Assembly (NCBI GenBank): GCA_943369595.1
Contig: CALRNU020000011.1
Location: forward strand, 1 to 64,000
Length of the DNA stretch: 64,000 bases
Source: Synechococcus_D sp943369595
GTDB taxonomy: Bacteria; Cyanobacteriota; Cyanobacteriia; PCC-6307; Cyanobiaceae
Reading direction: 5' to 3'
Part shown: positions 25,545 through 37,054 of the stretch, piece after piece
Layout of the letters: each line of letters begins with the position of its first letter
How positions within the stretch are numbered: position 1 is the first letter of the stretch
The notes under the pieces: generated by a model
The model's input: only the letters and a program-made list of their open reading frames with translations
The model's database searches: none
What the model was told of the DNA's origin: nothing
Position numbers and translations under genes: made by a program

Positions 25545-26723
25545 ACGGCCCCGGGCCAGTTGCTGGAGGGGGTCGAACTGGCGCTTCACTGCTTCGATCA
25601 GACTCCGGGCTGGGGCATCACCCCAGGCGGGGATGGCACTGCCGGCGGGCGCCTGCAGCACGGTGAGACTCCCCCCCAGCTCGTGGCAGGCCTGGCGCAG
25701 GGCCTCCACCCGGTAGGGGGGCTGGGCGTGGAAGGGGGCCTCCGCTAGGCCCAGGCCACTGGCGGCCCCTAGCCGCAGCTGCCAGCCCCGCGCCTCCGGG
25801 CGCCCCAGCAGTTCTTGGCCCCGCAGGGGTTCTAGCCCCAGGCGCAGCAGCCAGTGGTTTGCGGCTACCGGATCAGCGGAGGCGGGATATGGGGTAGCTG
25901 CATATGTGTTTTGGCCTGTTTCTGAGATCCGTACGGTCCGTACGGAATGGACCAGGGCCTGTAACTGTTCCTTTTGGTCAGCCAGGGCTGTGGCATCGAG
26001 GCTCACCAAGCCAATGTCTAGCCAGGGCTGCCCCTGCTTGTGCGCTTGCCCCTGGGTTGATTCTGACCCCGGTCCTTGGCGCCACTCCAGTAGCTCCAGG
26101 GCCAGGGGGCTATGGAGCAGCAGCTGTTGGCGCAGTTGTTGCAGGCCAGCGGCGCCGCCTTCGGCCCGCAGCAGTTGGCGCAGGGGCGGGATCGGTTGGG
26201 TGCGCAGGCTGAGTTCGGTGATCAGGCCAAGGCTGCCCCAGCTGCCGCAAAACAGCCGCATCAGGTCGTAGCCGGCCACGTTTTTAACCACCCGGCCCCC
26301 GGCCTTGGCGCCCGTGCCATCGGCGCGGAGCAGGGAAATGCCGATGATCTGGTCGCGCAGGTTGAGGTAGCGGTGGCGCAGGCGACCGCTGAGCCCCCGG
26401 GCCACCAGACCCCCGATGCTGCTGGCCCCCGCCAGGGGTGGGTCAATGGCCAGCCATTGGTTCTTTTCGGCCAGGGCCGCCTGCAGATCTGCCAGGGGGA
26501 GCCCAGCTTCCACGGTCACGGTGAAATCCTCCACCGCATGCTCAATGATCCGGTTGAGGTTGGCGCAGCTAAGCGCTGGGCTGGGTTGTGGCAGCGGGGG
26601 CCCCCAATGCAAATGATTCCCGAGCCCCGCCGGCACCCAGGGGCTGGCCTGCCGATGGAATTCGCGAATCTGCTCCGCTAGGTCCCCCCGGTCAGGCGTT
26701 AGGAGTGGTGCCAGCTCTGGCAT
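25488..26723 (-). CDS. glcE: glycolate oxidase FAD-binding subunit GlcE
   Basis: The 411-residue protein is an FAD-binding (PCMH-type) subunit like GlcE of the glycolate dehydrogenase complex, which oxidises glycolate to glyoxylate in photorespiration. Visible motifs are PAGLGNHLHWG (about 31–41), GASSIGGLVARG (about 99–110) and GGRVVKNVAGYDLMR (about 142–156). GlcF is encoded 2.8 kb away on the same strand; glcD is not in the window. The gene is divergent from the sugar-acid kinase gene with only 9 bp between the start codons, and its 3' end overlaps acyltransferase copy 3 by 57 bp. Confidence 0.88.
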   Translation of the reverse strand: MPELAPLLTPDRGDLAEQIREFHRQASPWVPAGLGNHLHWGPPLPQPSPALSCANLNRIIEHAVEDFTVTVEAGLPLADLQAALAEKNQWLAIDPPLAGASSIGGLVARGLSGRLRHRYLNLRDQIIGISLLRADGTGAKAGGRVVKNVAGYDLMRLFCGSWGSLGLITELSLRTQPIPPLRQLLRAEGGAAGLQQLRQQLLLHSPLALELLEWRQGPGSESTQGQAHKQGQPWLDIGLVSLDATALADQKEQLQALVHSVRTVRISETGQNTYAATPYPASADPVAANHWLLRLGLEPLRGQELLGRPEARGWQLRLGAASGLGLAEAPFHAQPPYRVEALRQACHELGGSLTVLQAPAGSAIPAWGDAPARSLIEAVKRQFDPLQQLARGRLPGVAPRLSGPTRQVVGL

Positions 26724-26732
26724 GCCGGAGAG

Positions 26733-28136
26733 ATGCTGCTCAGCCCCAAGATCATCGTCTTTGACGACGACCCCACCGGCTCCCAGACCCTCTGGGGCTG
26801 TCCATTGCTGCTGCGTTGGGACGCGGAAACCCTGGCCTGGGGTTTAGCCCAGCCATCCCCGTTTTTATTTTTGATCACCAACAGCCGCGCCCTGGATCCC
26901 ACCGCGGCCACGGAACGGTTGCGGCAGATCTGTGGGGCGCTCAAGCCAGCCCTGGCGGCGGCCCAGGCCGCAGGCTCCATCGACGGTTGGTGGCTGGTGA
27001 GCCGTGGCGACTCCACCCTGCGGGGCCATTTCCCCCTGGAGGTGGATGTGATCAACGCCGAACTGGGGCCCTTTGACGCCACATTTCTGGTGCCTGCCTT
27101 CCTGCCGGGGGGGCGCACCACGGTGGCGGGGCAGCACCTGCTCAATGGGCGGCCGGTGCATGAAAGTGCCTTCGCCAGCGATGGCCTCTTTGGCTACAGC
27201 ACCAGTTACTTGCCCGCTTGGGTGGAGCAAAAAACCGCTGGTCGGATCGGCGCTGACCAGGTGGAGCGCCTTGAACTGACGGCATTGGAGCTGGGTGGCG
27301 AGCCCCTTAGGCAGCGCTTGGCTGGCTACCAGGGGAATTGCTGCGTGGCGGTGGATGCCGAGCGGCCGCAGCAGCTGGCGGCCCTCGGGGCGGCGGTGCG
27401 GGAGCTCACGGCCCCAGCCGCCGCCGAGCGCTGGGGTCGGCCGCGGCGCTTCCTGTTTCAAGCGGCCGCCAGCCTGCTCAATGGCCTGGCGCCATTGCCG
27501 CCCCAACCGCTCGATGGGGCTGGGCTGGTGGGATTGCGCCGGTCAGGCGCCCAGGGTTTGCTGCCTGGGCTGGTGCTGGTGGGCTCCCATGTGCCCCTGG
27601 CCGATGCCCAATTGGAGTGTTTGTTGGCGGAGCCCCGTTGCGGCGGCGTGGAGCTGGAGGTGGCCCAGCTGGCCCAGCTGCTGGCCCGGGGGCAGGCGGA
27701 CGGAGATAGCGCCCAAGGGCCCCTGGCTGCCATGGAGCAGGGTCATTTGCTGGCTCTGCGTGGGCAGCTGGCGGCCGGCCGCACGCCAGTGCTGTTCAGC
27801 AGCCGCGGTGAAGTTCAGTGTGCCAGCGCCGCTGAGCGCCGCCACCTGGGCTTGGAGCTGGCCGCCTTGATGGCCCGCCTGGCCGGGGCCCTGGCCCCCG
27901 AACTCGGCTATGTGATCAGCAAGGGCGGCATCACCAGCCACACCCTGCTGTCCACGGGCCTCAACCGGGCGGCGGTGGCCCTGCAGGGCCAATTGCTGCC
28001 AGGGCTATCGCTGGTGCTGGCGGGCGATTTGCCAGTGGTCACCTTCCCCGGCAACCTGGGCGATGCCCATAGCCTGCGCCTGGCCTGGGAGTTATGGGAG
28101 GGGGAAGCTGTTAGAGGCGGCAGGCAGTTTTCCTAG
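26733..28136 (+). CDS. four-carbon acid sugar kinase family (DUF1537/OtnK-like)
   Basis: The 467-residue protein matches the DUF1537 kinase family. The N-terminal motif FDDDPTGSQT (about residues 10–19) is followed by a substrate region with SRGDSTLRGHFPLE (about 90–103), and the C-terminal nucleotide region contains YVISKGGITSHT. Characterised members phosphorylate D-threonate, D-erythronate or related acids. The gene sits inside a group of glycolate-oxidation genes on the other strand, so a related small hydroxy-acid is a reasonable guess. It overlaps the end of the permease gene by 4 bp. Confidence 0.82.
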   Translation: MLLSPKIIVFDDDPTGSQTLWGCPLLLRWDAETLAWGLAQPSPFLFLITNSRALDPTAATERLRQICGALKPALAAAQAAGSIDGWWLVSRGDSTLRGHFPLEVDVINAELGPFDATFLVPAFLPGGRTTVAGQHLLNGRPVHESAFASDGLFGYSTSYLPAWVEQKTAGRIGADQVERLELTALELGGEPLRQRLAGYQGNCCVAVDAERPQQLAALGAAVRELTAPAAAERWGRPRRFLFQAAASLLNGLAPLPPQPLDGAGLVGLRRSGAQGLLPGLVLVGSHVPLADAQLECLLAEPRCGGVELEVAQLAQLLARGQADGDSAQGPLAAMEQGHLLALRGQLAAGRTPVLFSSRGEVQCASAAERRHLGLELAALMARLAGALAPELGYVISKGGITSHTLLSTGLNRAAVALQGQLLPGLSLVLAGDLPVVTFPGNLGDAHSLRLAWELWEGEAVRGGRQFS

Positions 28137-29524
28137 GCGGGCACCAGCTGAAATCTGCGGGCAATTAGATAGCCAAGGGCGCCGATGGCCACCAATGCCA
28201 GGGCGATCAGGCTGTTGAGGGGGTCGCTGAAGGCAGCTCCGATCAGGAAGGCGAGCGAGAGGCCTAAAACGAGCAGAGCGCTAACGGGATAACCCCAGGC
28301 CCTAAAGGGCCGTGGCAATGCCGGTTCCCGTTGGCGCAGCATTATTTGGGCGGCGATGCCGGTCATGTAGATGGCCACATAGAGGATCGAGGCCATCCCC
28401 AATAGCCGCTCAAAGCTGCCACTCGCCACCAGGGCGATGGTGGCGAGGCTGGTAATTAGTAGGGCAAAGGTGGGGGTGCCCCCAGCATTTACCAGGGTGC
28501 CAAAGGCAGGGAATAGGCCATCCCGGGCCATGCCAAATAGAATTCTTGGGGCAGCCATGATTGCTGTATTCACTAAGCCCAGCAGCGAAATTAGCGCCAC
28601 CCCAGTGATTAGTTCACCGCCAATGCTGCCAAAGATCACAGTGGCGGCATCGCCCACCGGCAGCTTGGAATTGGCCAATTGCTCCATGGGCAACACATGC
28701 AGTAGGGCCAGATTCACCAGCAAATAGATAACAATTACTGCCAATACACCCCCCAGTAGTGAGCGCGGCAAGTCGCTGGCTGGTTCGCTGAATTCTTCGG
28801 CGAAATAAATCGGGCTGGCCCAGCCGTCATAGGTGGTGATTACCGCCTGCAGGGCCAGCACACCGGCGATCGCCAGGCCAGGCCCATCAAACCCCATAGA
28901 CCAATCAGACCAGTTTGCAGCTGGGGCCAGAACCGCTGGGCCGCCGACCGAATTATTTCCATGCCAAAGGAAACAGGCCGCCACCAGGGCCAAAAAGGCC
29001 ACCGCCTTGGCCAGGCTCAGCAGCTGTTGGCTGCCGCTGCCGGCCCGCACCCCCAGCAGTTGGATCAAGCTGAACAGCAGCAAGCAAGCCAGGGCGATCG
29101 CTTTGGGCCCTAGCCCTAGGCCAGGCACCAGGGCGGCGCCATATTCACCGATCGTGATCGCCACCCAGGCCAGCCCCACGCAGTGGCCGAGCCAATCGGT
29201 CCAGCCCACCACGAAGCCCAGCTCATTGCCAAAGGCCCTGTGGGCATACACATACCAACCTCCGGCCAGGGGCAGGCTGGCCCCCATTTCGGCCACGCAG
29301 ATGGCCCCCAGCAGGGCGTAGAGCCCGCCCACCAGCCAGGCGGCTATCACCAGGCTGGGGCTGCCCAGTTGGGCCGCCACCAGCCCGGGGGTGCGCAATA
29401 ATCCGGCGCCGATGGTGCCGCCCACGGCCCCAGCCAGGCCAAAGCCCAGCCCCAGGATGCTCAGCAGCTTGCCGGGGGCGGGCGGGCTAGCCGTGGGTTT
29501 TGGGGTTGGGTCGCTGGGGCTCAA
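28133..29524 (-). CDS. APC-family permease
   Basis: The 463-residue protein has about 12 membrane segments and the first-helix motif GLAGAVGGTIGAGLLRTPG, with the Gly-rich unwound helix typical of the APC superfamily. The substrate is probably an amino acid or related organic acid. The start is TTG at 29524 and overlaps the glcF stop by 4 bp (TTGA), pointing to translational coupling. Its linkage to glcF is suggestive of transport of a related metabolite, but not proof. Confidence 0.88.
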   Translation of the reverse strand: MSPSDPTPKPTASPPAPGKLLSILGLGFGLAGAVGGTIGAGLLRTPGLVAAQLGSPSLVIAAWLVGGLYALLGAICVAEMGASLPLAGGWYVYAHRAFGNELGFVVGWTDWLGHCVGLAWVAITIGEYGAALVPGLGLGPKAIALACLLLFSLIQLLGVRAGSGSQQLLSLAKAVAFLALVAACFLWHGNNSVGGPAVLAPAANWSDWSMGFDGPGLAIAGVLALQAVITTYDGWASPIYFAEEFSEPASDLPRSLLGGVLAVIVIYLLVNLALLHVLPMEQLANSKLPVGDAATVIFGSIGGELITGVALISLLGLVNTAIMAAPRILFGMARDGLFPAFGTLVNAGGTPTFALLITSLATIALVASGSFERLLGMASILYVAIYMTGIAAQIMLRQREPALPRPFRAWGYPVSALLVLGLSLAFLIGAAFSDPLNSLIALALVAIGALGYLIARRFQLVPA

Positions 29525-30845
29525 GCTCGGTCTCGGCTAGCGGGGATTTGGCCCTGCCGGGCAGGGGCGATGCCCCTGAAGCTCCAATCCAGCAATTGCA
29601 TCGGGTGGAGTACCGCCATGGGTTGCCCCTGAAGCCCCAGGTGTTCGCGGATCTGCAGGCTGCAGCCGATGTTGGCGCTCACCACCAGCTCAGCGCCACT
29701 GTTGCTGAGGTCGGTGGCCTTGATCCTGCCCAGTTCCGCGGCTTCCTGGGGTTGCACCAGGTTGTAAATCCCGGCGCTGCCGCAACACACCCCCGCTTCC
29801 ACCGCCTCCCGCAACTGGATGTGGGGGATGGCGGCTAGCAGCTCCCGGGGTTGGTGGCCAATCCCCTGGCCGTGGAGCATGTGACAGGCGTCGTGGAAAA
29901 CCATGGCCAGCGGTTGCCCAGCGCTGGCGAGGCTGCCATCGGCGTGGGGGAGTGGTTTCAGGCCGGCCCGGAAGCCATCGCTCAGCCCCAGCTGGTGCAG
30001 GAACTCTTGGATGTCGGCCACCGGGGCGCTGAAGGTTTTGCCCGTGAGCCGCCCGTAGGCCTTCAGGGTGTGACCGCAGCCGGAGGCGGCCACCAGCACG
30101 GCGTCGAGCGGTTCGGCACTGGCGGCCTCAAAGCTTTTGATCAGGGCCTCGGCTAGCTGCTGGGTTTGGGCTTCCTCCCCCTGGTGGTGGCTCACGGCCC
30201 CGCAGCAGCCCTGGTCCCGGGGGATTAGCACCTCGATGCCATTGGCAGTTAGCACCCGGATGGCCGCGGCATTCACCTCCGGGTCAAACAGCCTCTGCAC
30301 ACAGCCCAGCACCAAGCCCACCCGGGCCCGGCGCGGGCCCCTGGCGGGGATCAACCCCTGGGGATCGGGGCCAAAGGCTTCGGCCCCTAGGGCTGGCAGC
30401 AACTTTTCCATCGCCGCCAGCTCCGGCCCCAACAGGCGCGTGAGCCCGCTGCGGCGGGCGAGGCGCTGCAGGCCGCTGCCGGCATAGGGCCGCAGCGGCA
30501 TTAGCAGCGCCCGCAGCCGTTGGGGATAGGGCAACAGGGCCAGCAGCCATTGGCGCAGCTGGGTTTGCCAGGGGCTGCGCAGGCCCGGGGCCCGCAGCTG
30601 GGGCCTCAGGGCCTCGATCAGTTCGTCGTAGCGCACCCCGGAGGGGCAGGCGGTAACGCAGGCATAGCAGCCCAGGCAACTGTCGAAATGGCTCGCCACC
30701 GTGGCATCCAGCTCCAGTTCCCCTGCGGCCAGCGCCTTAAGGGCATGGATTCGCCCCCGGGGGGAATCCATTTCCGTGGCCAGCACCCGGTAGCTGGCAC
30801 AGCTGGGCAGGCAGAAACCACAGTGCACGCAGGGGTCGGTGAGAT

Positions 30846-30849
<4 letters not shown>
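29521..30849 (-). CDS. glcF: glycolate oxidase iron-sulfur subunit GlcF
   Basis: The 442-residue protein carries two [4Fe-4S] ferredoxin-like motifs: CVHCGFCLPSC (residues 7–17) and CLGCYACVTACP (residues 58–69). Two cysteine-rich CCG-type domains follow (GCVQRLFDPEVN... GCCGAVSHHQG; FHDACHMLHGQG ... VCCGSAGIYN). It transfers electrons from glycolate oxidation in the GlcDEF complex. The GTG start overlaps the icd stop by 4 bp (GTGA) and the stop overlaps the permease start, so icd–glcF–permease are translated as a coupled series. Confidence 0.93.
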
Positions 30850-32276
<1,427 letters not shown>

Positions 32277-32437
32277 CAGGTGCGCAAGCCGCAGGTTCTC
32301 GGCAAGGTGAGCCTAGTTTTCCGGGGCGGAGCGTTATCAATGCTGCGAAATCGCTTCCGTAACCCTTCGCAACCTTGACCGGCACTGGTTCGGATAAGCC
32401 CCTTACCGTGAACTTTGTTGCTTGACTGCCGGTTCCC

Positions 32438-33151
32438 ATGGCTGTCGCCCTTGCCACCCAGTTGCGTGAAGGGACTAAGAAGTCCCACACCATGGCTGAA
32501 AACACCGGTTTTGTGAGCTGCTTCCTCAAGGGGGTAGTGGACAAACTCAGCTACCGGAAACTGGTGGCCGATCTCTACTTCGTTTACGGAGCCATGGAAG
32601 AGGAGATCGCCCGGCTCAAGGAGCATCCGGTGCTGGCACCGATTGCCTTTGAACAGTTGAATCGGCGCCAGGCCCTAGAGCAGGACCTCAGCTATTACTA
32701 CGGCTCCGACTGGCAGAAGCTGATCGAGGCCACCCCAGGGGCCCTCGAGTACGTGGAGCGCATCCATGAGGTGGCCCGCACCGCCCCCGAGCTCCTGGTG
32801 GGTCACCACTACACCCGCTACCTGGGCGATCTCTCCGGCGGCCAGATCCTTAAGGCCATTGCCCAGAAGGCCATGAACATGGCCGGCGACGACGGCCTCA
32901 ACTTTTACGTGTTTCCAGAGATCGCCGACGAGAAGGCTTTCAAAACCAGCTATCGCGCCAGCCTCGACAACTTGCCCATCGATCAGCCCACCGCCGATCG
33001 CATCGTGGAAGAGGCCAACCAGGCTTTTCGGCTCAACATGAAGATGTTCCAGGAGCTGGAGGGCAACCTGGTGGCGGCGATCGGCAAGGTTTTGTTTGGT
33101 TTTCTTACCCGGCGCCAGCGCTCCGGTAGCACCGAGGTGGTGGCCGCCTGA
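32438..33151 (+). CDS. ho1: heme oxygenase
   Basis: The 237-residue enzyme opens heme to biliverdin, the first step to phycobilins. The proximal heme histidine is in TKKSHTMAENTG (His17), and the distal helix carries HHYTRYLGDLSGGQILK (about residues 123–139). The length is typical for cyanobacterial HO1. It starts with ATG at 32438 and is followed after 2 bp by a glycosyltransferase gene with a TTG start, so part of the downstream transcription may come from this promoter. Confidence 0.97.
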   Translation: MAVALATQLREGTKKSHTMAENTGFVSCFLKGVVDKLSYRKLVADLYFVYGAMEEEIARLKEHPVLAPIAFEQLNRRQALEQDLSYYYGSDWQKLIEATPGALEYVERIHEVARTAPELLVGHHYTRYLGDLSGGQILKAIAQKAMNMAGDDGLNFYVFPEIADEKAFKTSYRASLDNLPIDQPTADRIVEEANQAFRLNMKMFQELEGNLVAAIGKVLFGFLTRRQRSGSTEVVAA

Positions 33152-33153
33152 CC

Positions 33154-34158
33154 TTGCGCCCCCTCCGCTTTCTGGTGCCTGGCACCGGCCCCCGCTTCCG
33201 CTGTGGTGGATTGCAGGTGGAACTGCAGTCCGCCCGGCTGTGTGAGGGCCTAGTGCCAGCGGTGGAGCTAGTTACCTATCGGCAACGGCAACCCGATCAC
33301 CCCTTCCTCTCAGACCTGCTGCAGGCGGAGCCAGCCCCAGGCCAGGCCCTCTGGATCGTGAGTTGGGGTTTTGATGTGCCAAAGCTGCTAAGGCGCCTGC
33401 GGGGGCGGCCCCTGGCCTATCACGCCCACAGCAGCGGCTATGGCTTTGCCCTCCCCCCGGGGGTGCCGGTGCTGGCGGTGAGCCCCAACACCCTGGGTTA
33501 CTGGGGGGATCGCGCCCCCCGCTCGCCTTTGCAATTGGTGCCCAACGCCCTGGATCCGGCCTTTACGGCTGGCCCAGACCAGCGGCGCCCCATTGATGTG
33601 CTGCTGCAGGTGCGTAAGAGCAGTCCCTATCTGCTCCAGGAGCTGGTGCCTGCCCTGCGGGCCCGGGGCCTCAGGGTGGAACTGCAGAGCGGCTGGGTGG
33701 AGGACCTGGCGTCCCTGTTTCGCAGTGCCACTGTTTATCTCTATGACTCCGCCGATTACTGGCGTTCAGTGGGGGTAACTGAAGGCTTTGGGTTACCCCC
33801 CCTGGAGGCCTTGGCCAGTGGCTGTGTGCTGTTCAGCAGCTTTAACCATGCCCTGGCCGACAGCCTTGATCCCGGCGTGATGGGTTGGCAGCTGGGCTGC
33901 GGCAGCCTGGAGCAGGATCTGGAGCAGATCACAGCGGCGGTGGCTCGCCCAGGCCTGTATTTGCCCGAGCCAGGGCGCCTCGCCACTTTGCTGGTTGGCC
34001 ACTCAGAAATGGCGGTGCGGCAGCGCTGGCGCTCAGCCCTGGGGGCGGTAAATCAACACTGGGATCGACTGCAGGCCGGGGCCTCCCCCTTGGCCAGCCC
34101 AGCGGCCTGGCGCCTGCGCTGGGGCCGGCGGCTGAGCCGGTTGAGACAGCGCTTCTGA
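33154..34158 (+). CDS. glycosyltransferase, GT-B fold
   Basis: The 334-residue protein resembles GT4-like retaining glycosyltransferases. The N-terminal half includes CGGLQVELQSARL, and the C-terminal half has the donor-site motif EGFGLPPLEALASGCVLF (about residues 210–227), with the first Glu as the expected ribose- or nucleotide-binding residue. The start is a TTG 2 bp after the ho1 stop. An ABC exporter and Kdo genes follow, so it probably adds a sugar to a surface glycan. The acceptor is unknown. Confidence 0.85.
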   Translation: MRPLRFLVPGTGPRFRCGGLQVELQSARLCEGLVPAVELVTYRQRQPDHPFLSDLLQAEPAPGQALWIVSWGFDVPKLLRRLRGRPLAYHAHSSGYGFALPPGVPVLAVSPNTLGYWGDRAPRSPLQLVPNALDPAFTAGPDQRRPIDVLLQVRKSSPYLLQELVPALRARGLRVELQSGWVEDLASLFRSATVYLYDSADYWRSVGVTEGFGLPPLEALASGCVLFSSFNHALADSLDPGVMGWQLGCGSLEQDLEQITAAVARPGLYLPEPGRLATLLVGHSEMAVRQRWRSALGAVNQHWDRLQAGASPLASPAAWRLRWGRRLSRLRQRF

Positions 34159-34186
34159 GGCGTTTGCTCGCCATAAGGTTCGAGGT

Positions 34187-36058
34187 GTGATCGATTCTTC
34201 CCACGATCGACCCTCTTTTTTGAGGTGGTTTCGGCTGCGCAGCCAGACGCTGGATCAGCTGTTGCGGCTACTCAGCTATCTACCCCTGGCCCGCCGCAAG
34301 TCCCTGTGGCAATTGATGCCCCTCTCGGTGGTGCCAGGGCTGCTGGATCTGGCCCTGGTGGCGGTGGGGGCCCGCATGGTGGGGGCCCTGGTGGGCACCG
34401 ACCTGGCCGATCAGCTGCCGGGGGTGAGGGTGTTTGGCGGTAAGCCCATTGACCAGAGTCTCTGGTTGATTGGTTTATTTATTGTTTTGGCTTGGCTGGC
34501 TTCACTTTCCAAGTTGTTGTTGCAGTTTATTCAGCAAAAAGTAACCGCCAGAATCTGGAGAGATCTCTCCAATGAAATCCATGCTCGGGTGTTGCGTCAA
34601 AATTATAGTTATCACCTAAAGCGCAGTACTCCCGAGCTCACAAGTTTAATCTTAAACAACATTCGTCAGGCGGCCAGCGGCGTAATCAGCCCTTCCCTGC
34701 GGATGATCAGTGCCGCAGTGTCAATTCTGCTGCTTTCCTTTGGGATTCTCTGGATTGGCCGTCTCTCGGCATTTGTGTTGCTGGTCACCGTGGTGCTGGC
34801 CTACTTCGGATTGTCCACCCTGGTAACCCCTTACCTGCGCCATGCTCGCCAGCAAAGCCTGCGGCTTGAGGTGCGCTCCACCCATCTTTTGATGGAATCC
34901 TTGGCCTCCGTACGCGATATTCAGCTCACCGGTACTGAGGGGCATTTCCAGGAGGCCTTTGCCGAGGCGGGCGAACGGGCCCGCCGCTATGCCTGGATGT
35001 CTGGTCTGTTGCCGATTGTGCCGAGGTTATTGATCGAGCCCCTCGGCATAACGCTGATTTTTGTGATTGGTGCGGTGCCGGCCCTGATCCATGGGGACCC
35101 CCAGAGGGTGCTTGGCATCCTGCCCTTCCTTTCGGCCCTTGCGATTGCGGCCCAACGCTTGACCCCACCGCTACAAGATTTGTTCCATTCCCTCACGGAA
35201 CTTAGGGGTGGTTTACCCCAGATCAGCCATACGGTGGATCTGCTGGAGTTACCGATCGAACGGCTCACCTTTGCTTCCCCAGGGGTGCCAAGTGCGGCCG
35301 GAGTTTTCCCAGTTCATTCCATCCGCCTGCGTGATGTTTGGTATCGCTATCCCAACAGCGAAGATTGGGTACTTAAAGGGGTGAACCTCACCATCCCCGT
35401 GGGCGCCCGCATTGCCCTGGTGGGCAGCACCGGCAGTGGTAAAACCACCACCGCCCATCTGTTATTGGCGCTGCTGCAGGCGGAAAAGGGCAGTTTTGAA
35501 TTGGATGGCAACCCGTTAACCCCAGAGGAAATTCCCGCCTGGCAGGCCAACTGTGCCCAAGTGCCCCAATTCATTCAATTACTTGATGCCAGTGTGCGGG
35601 AAAATGTTGCCTTTGGCATTGATCCTCAGTCCATAGATGATGACCAGGTTTGGGAAGCCCTCGAGGCTGCCCAGTTGGAAGAGTATGTGGCTGACCTGCC
35701 CTTTGGTTTGCTTACCCAGGTGGGTGAAAATGGCCATCAACTGTCCGGTGGCCAGCGCCAACGGCTGGCCTTGGCTCGGGCTTTTTTCCGTAATTCCCGT
35801 TTTCTTGTGCTCGATGAGGCCACCAGTGCCCTAGACAACCGCACCGAACATGAGGTGATCAATGCCCTGGAAATGGTTGGTCGCCGTTGCACCACCATGG
35901 TGATTGCCCACCGGCTCAGCACCATTGCCCGCTGTGATCGCATCTATGAATTTGACCAGGGGGTGATCAAGGCCTCCGGCAGTTTTGAAGAATTGCGGGA
36001 GCGCTCTGAAACCTTCCGGGAGTTGGCGCGGTTAGAGCGCTTCTCCCCAGCCTCCTAG
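34187..36058 (+). CDS. ABC exporter, fused permease and ATPase
   Basis: The 623-residue protein is a half-transporter of the MsbA/type-IV exporter kind. Six membrane segments lie in about residues 40–330, followed by an ATPase domain with Walker A GSTGSGKTT (about 412–420), signature LSGGQRQRLALARA (about 518–531) and Walker B FLVLDEATSAL (about 539–549). It works as a homodimer or with a partner. Between a glycosyltransferase gene and Kdo genes, it may export a lipid-linked saccharide or glycolipid, although peptides or toxins cannot be excluded. Confidence 0.9.
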   Translation: MIDSSHDRPSFLRWFRLRSQTLDQLLRLLSYLPLARRKSLWQLMPLSVVPGLLDLALVAVGARMVGALVGTDLADQLPGVRVFGGKPIDQSLWLIGLFIVLAWLASLSKLLLQFIQQKVTARIWRDLSNEIHARVLRQNYSYHLKRSTPELTSLILNNIRQAASGVISPSLRMISAAVSILLLSFGILWIGRLSAFVLLVTVVLAYFGLSTLVTPYLRHARQQSLRLEVRSTHLLMESLASVRDIQLTGTEGHFQEAFAEAGERARRYAWMSGLLPIVPRLLIEPLGITLIFVIGAVPALIHGDPQRVLGILPFLSALAIAAQRLTPPLQDLFHSLTELRGGLPQISHTVDLLELPIERLTFASPGVPSAAGVFPVHSIRLRDVWYRYPNSEDWVLKGVNLTIPVGARIALVGSTGSGKTTTAHLLLALLQAEKGSFELDGNPLTPEEIPAWQANCAQVPQFIQLLDASVRENVAFGIDPQSIDDDQVWEALEAAQLEEYVADLPFGLLTQVGENGHQLSGGQRQRLALARAFFRNSRFLVLDEATSALDNRTEHEVINALEMVGRRCTTMVIAHRLSTIARCDRIYEFDQGVIKASGSFEELRERSETFRELARLERFSPAS

Positions 36059-36061
36059 GCG

Positions 36062-37054
36062 GTGCCCCCCAACGTGCTGGCGGAGGTTATGGCCAAGGAG
36101 GCGGAGGCCATCGCCGCCGCCGCCCAGCGCCTGGACCCGGCCCAGGTGGAGGCGGCCCTGCAATTGCTTGAGCTCTGCCATGGCCAGGGGGGCAAGTTGG
36201 TGGTTACCGGCGTGGGCAAGAGCGGCATCGTTGCCCGCAAGATCGCTGCCACCTTCACCTCCATTGGCCTCATGGCCATTTATCTCAATCCCCTTGATGC
36301 CCTGCATGGGGACCTGGGGGTGGTGGCCAGTCGCGATGTGGTGTTGTTGCTGTCCCGCAGTGGCCAAAGCGCTGAATTGCTGGCGATGCTGCCCCCCCTG
36401 CGCCACCGCGGCAGCCCCTGCATTGCCCTCACCGGTGGGCTTGATTCTCCCTTGGCCCGCCAGTGTGCGGTGCTGCTGGATGGCTCAGTGGATCGGGAGG
36501 TGTGTCCGCTCAACCTCGCCCCCACCGCCAGTACGGCGGTGGCCATGGCGATCGGCGATGGCTTGGCGGCGGTGTGGATGGAGCGCCGGGGCATTTCCCC
36601 CCAAGACTTTGCCCTCAACCATCCAGCCGGCACCCTCGGCCGCCAGCTCACCCTCAGCGTGGCTGATCTGATGGTGCCCGTGGCCCGCTGGGAGGCCCTC
36701 GCCCCCAGCGCAGATCTGCCAGCGGTGTTGGAGCGGCTCACCAGTCCTGCCCTCGGGGCCGCCTGGGTGGAGGACCCGGCCCGGCCCGGCCACTTGCTGG
36801 GCTTGATCACCGATGGGGACCTGCGCCGGAGCTTGGGCAGCCAGGCCCCAGCCCACTGGCAATCCCTAACGGCTGCTGAGCTGATGACCCCTGATCCGAT
36901 CACCGTGGCAGCCTCAGTGCTGGCGGCCACGGCCCTGGAACGGATGGAACGGAATCACCGCAAGGCCATCGCCGTGTTGCCGGTGCAGGGGGACCAGGGG
37001 GAGTTGCTGGGCCTGTTGCGGCTCCATGACCTGGTGCAGGCGGGGTTGGTCTGA
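36062..37054 (+). CDS. kdsD: D-arabinose 5-phosphate isomerase
   Basis: The 330-residue KpsF/GutQ-type enzyme converts ribulose 5-phosphate to arabinose 5-phosphate, the first step of Kdo synthesis. A SIS domain comes first (VVTGVGKSGIVARKIAATF, about residues 45–63; LLLSRSGQSAELLAM, about 94–108). Two CBS domains follow (about 205–330). The GTG start at 36062 is 3 bp after the exporter stop, and the stop overlaps the kdsA start. The KpsF type is common beside capsule genes. Confidence 0.92.
   Translation: MPPNVLAEVMAKEAEAIAAAAQRLDPAQVEAALQLLELCHGQGGKLVVTGVGKSGIVARKIAATFTSIGLMAIYLNPLDALHGDLGVVASRDVVLLLSRSGQSAELLAMLPPLRHRGSPCIALTGGLDSPLARQCAVLLDGSVDREVCPLNLAPTASTAVAMAIGDGLAAVWMERRGISPQDFALNHPAGTLGRQLTLSVADLMVPVARWEALAPSADLPAVLERLTSPALGAAWVEDPARPGHLLGLITDGDLRRSLGSQAPAHWQSLTAAELMTPDPITVAASVLAATALERMERNHRKAIAVLPVQGDQGELLGLLRLHDLVQAGLV

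Noticed and set aside
25925..25945. CCGTACGG tandem palindrome inside glcE as an operator
   Set aside because: It lies deep in coding sequence, encodes a repeated Val-Arg pair, and has no promoter context.
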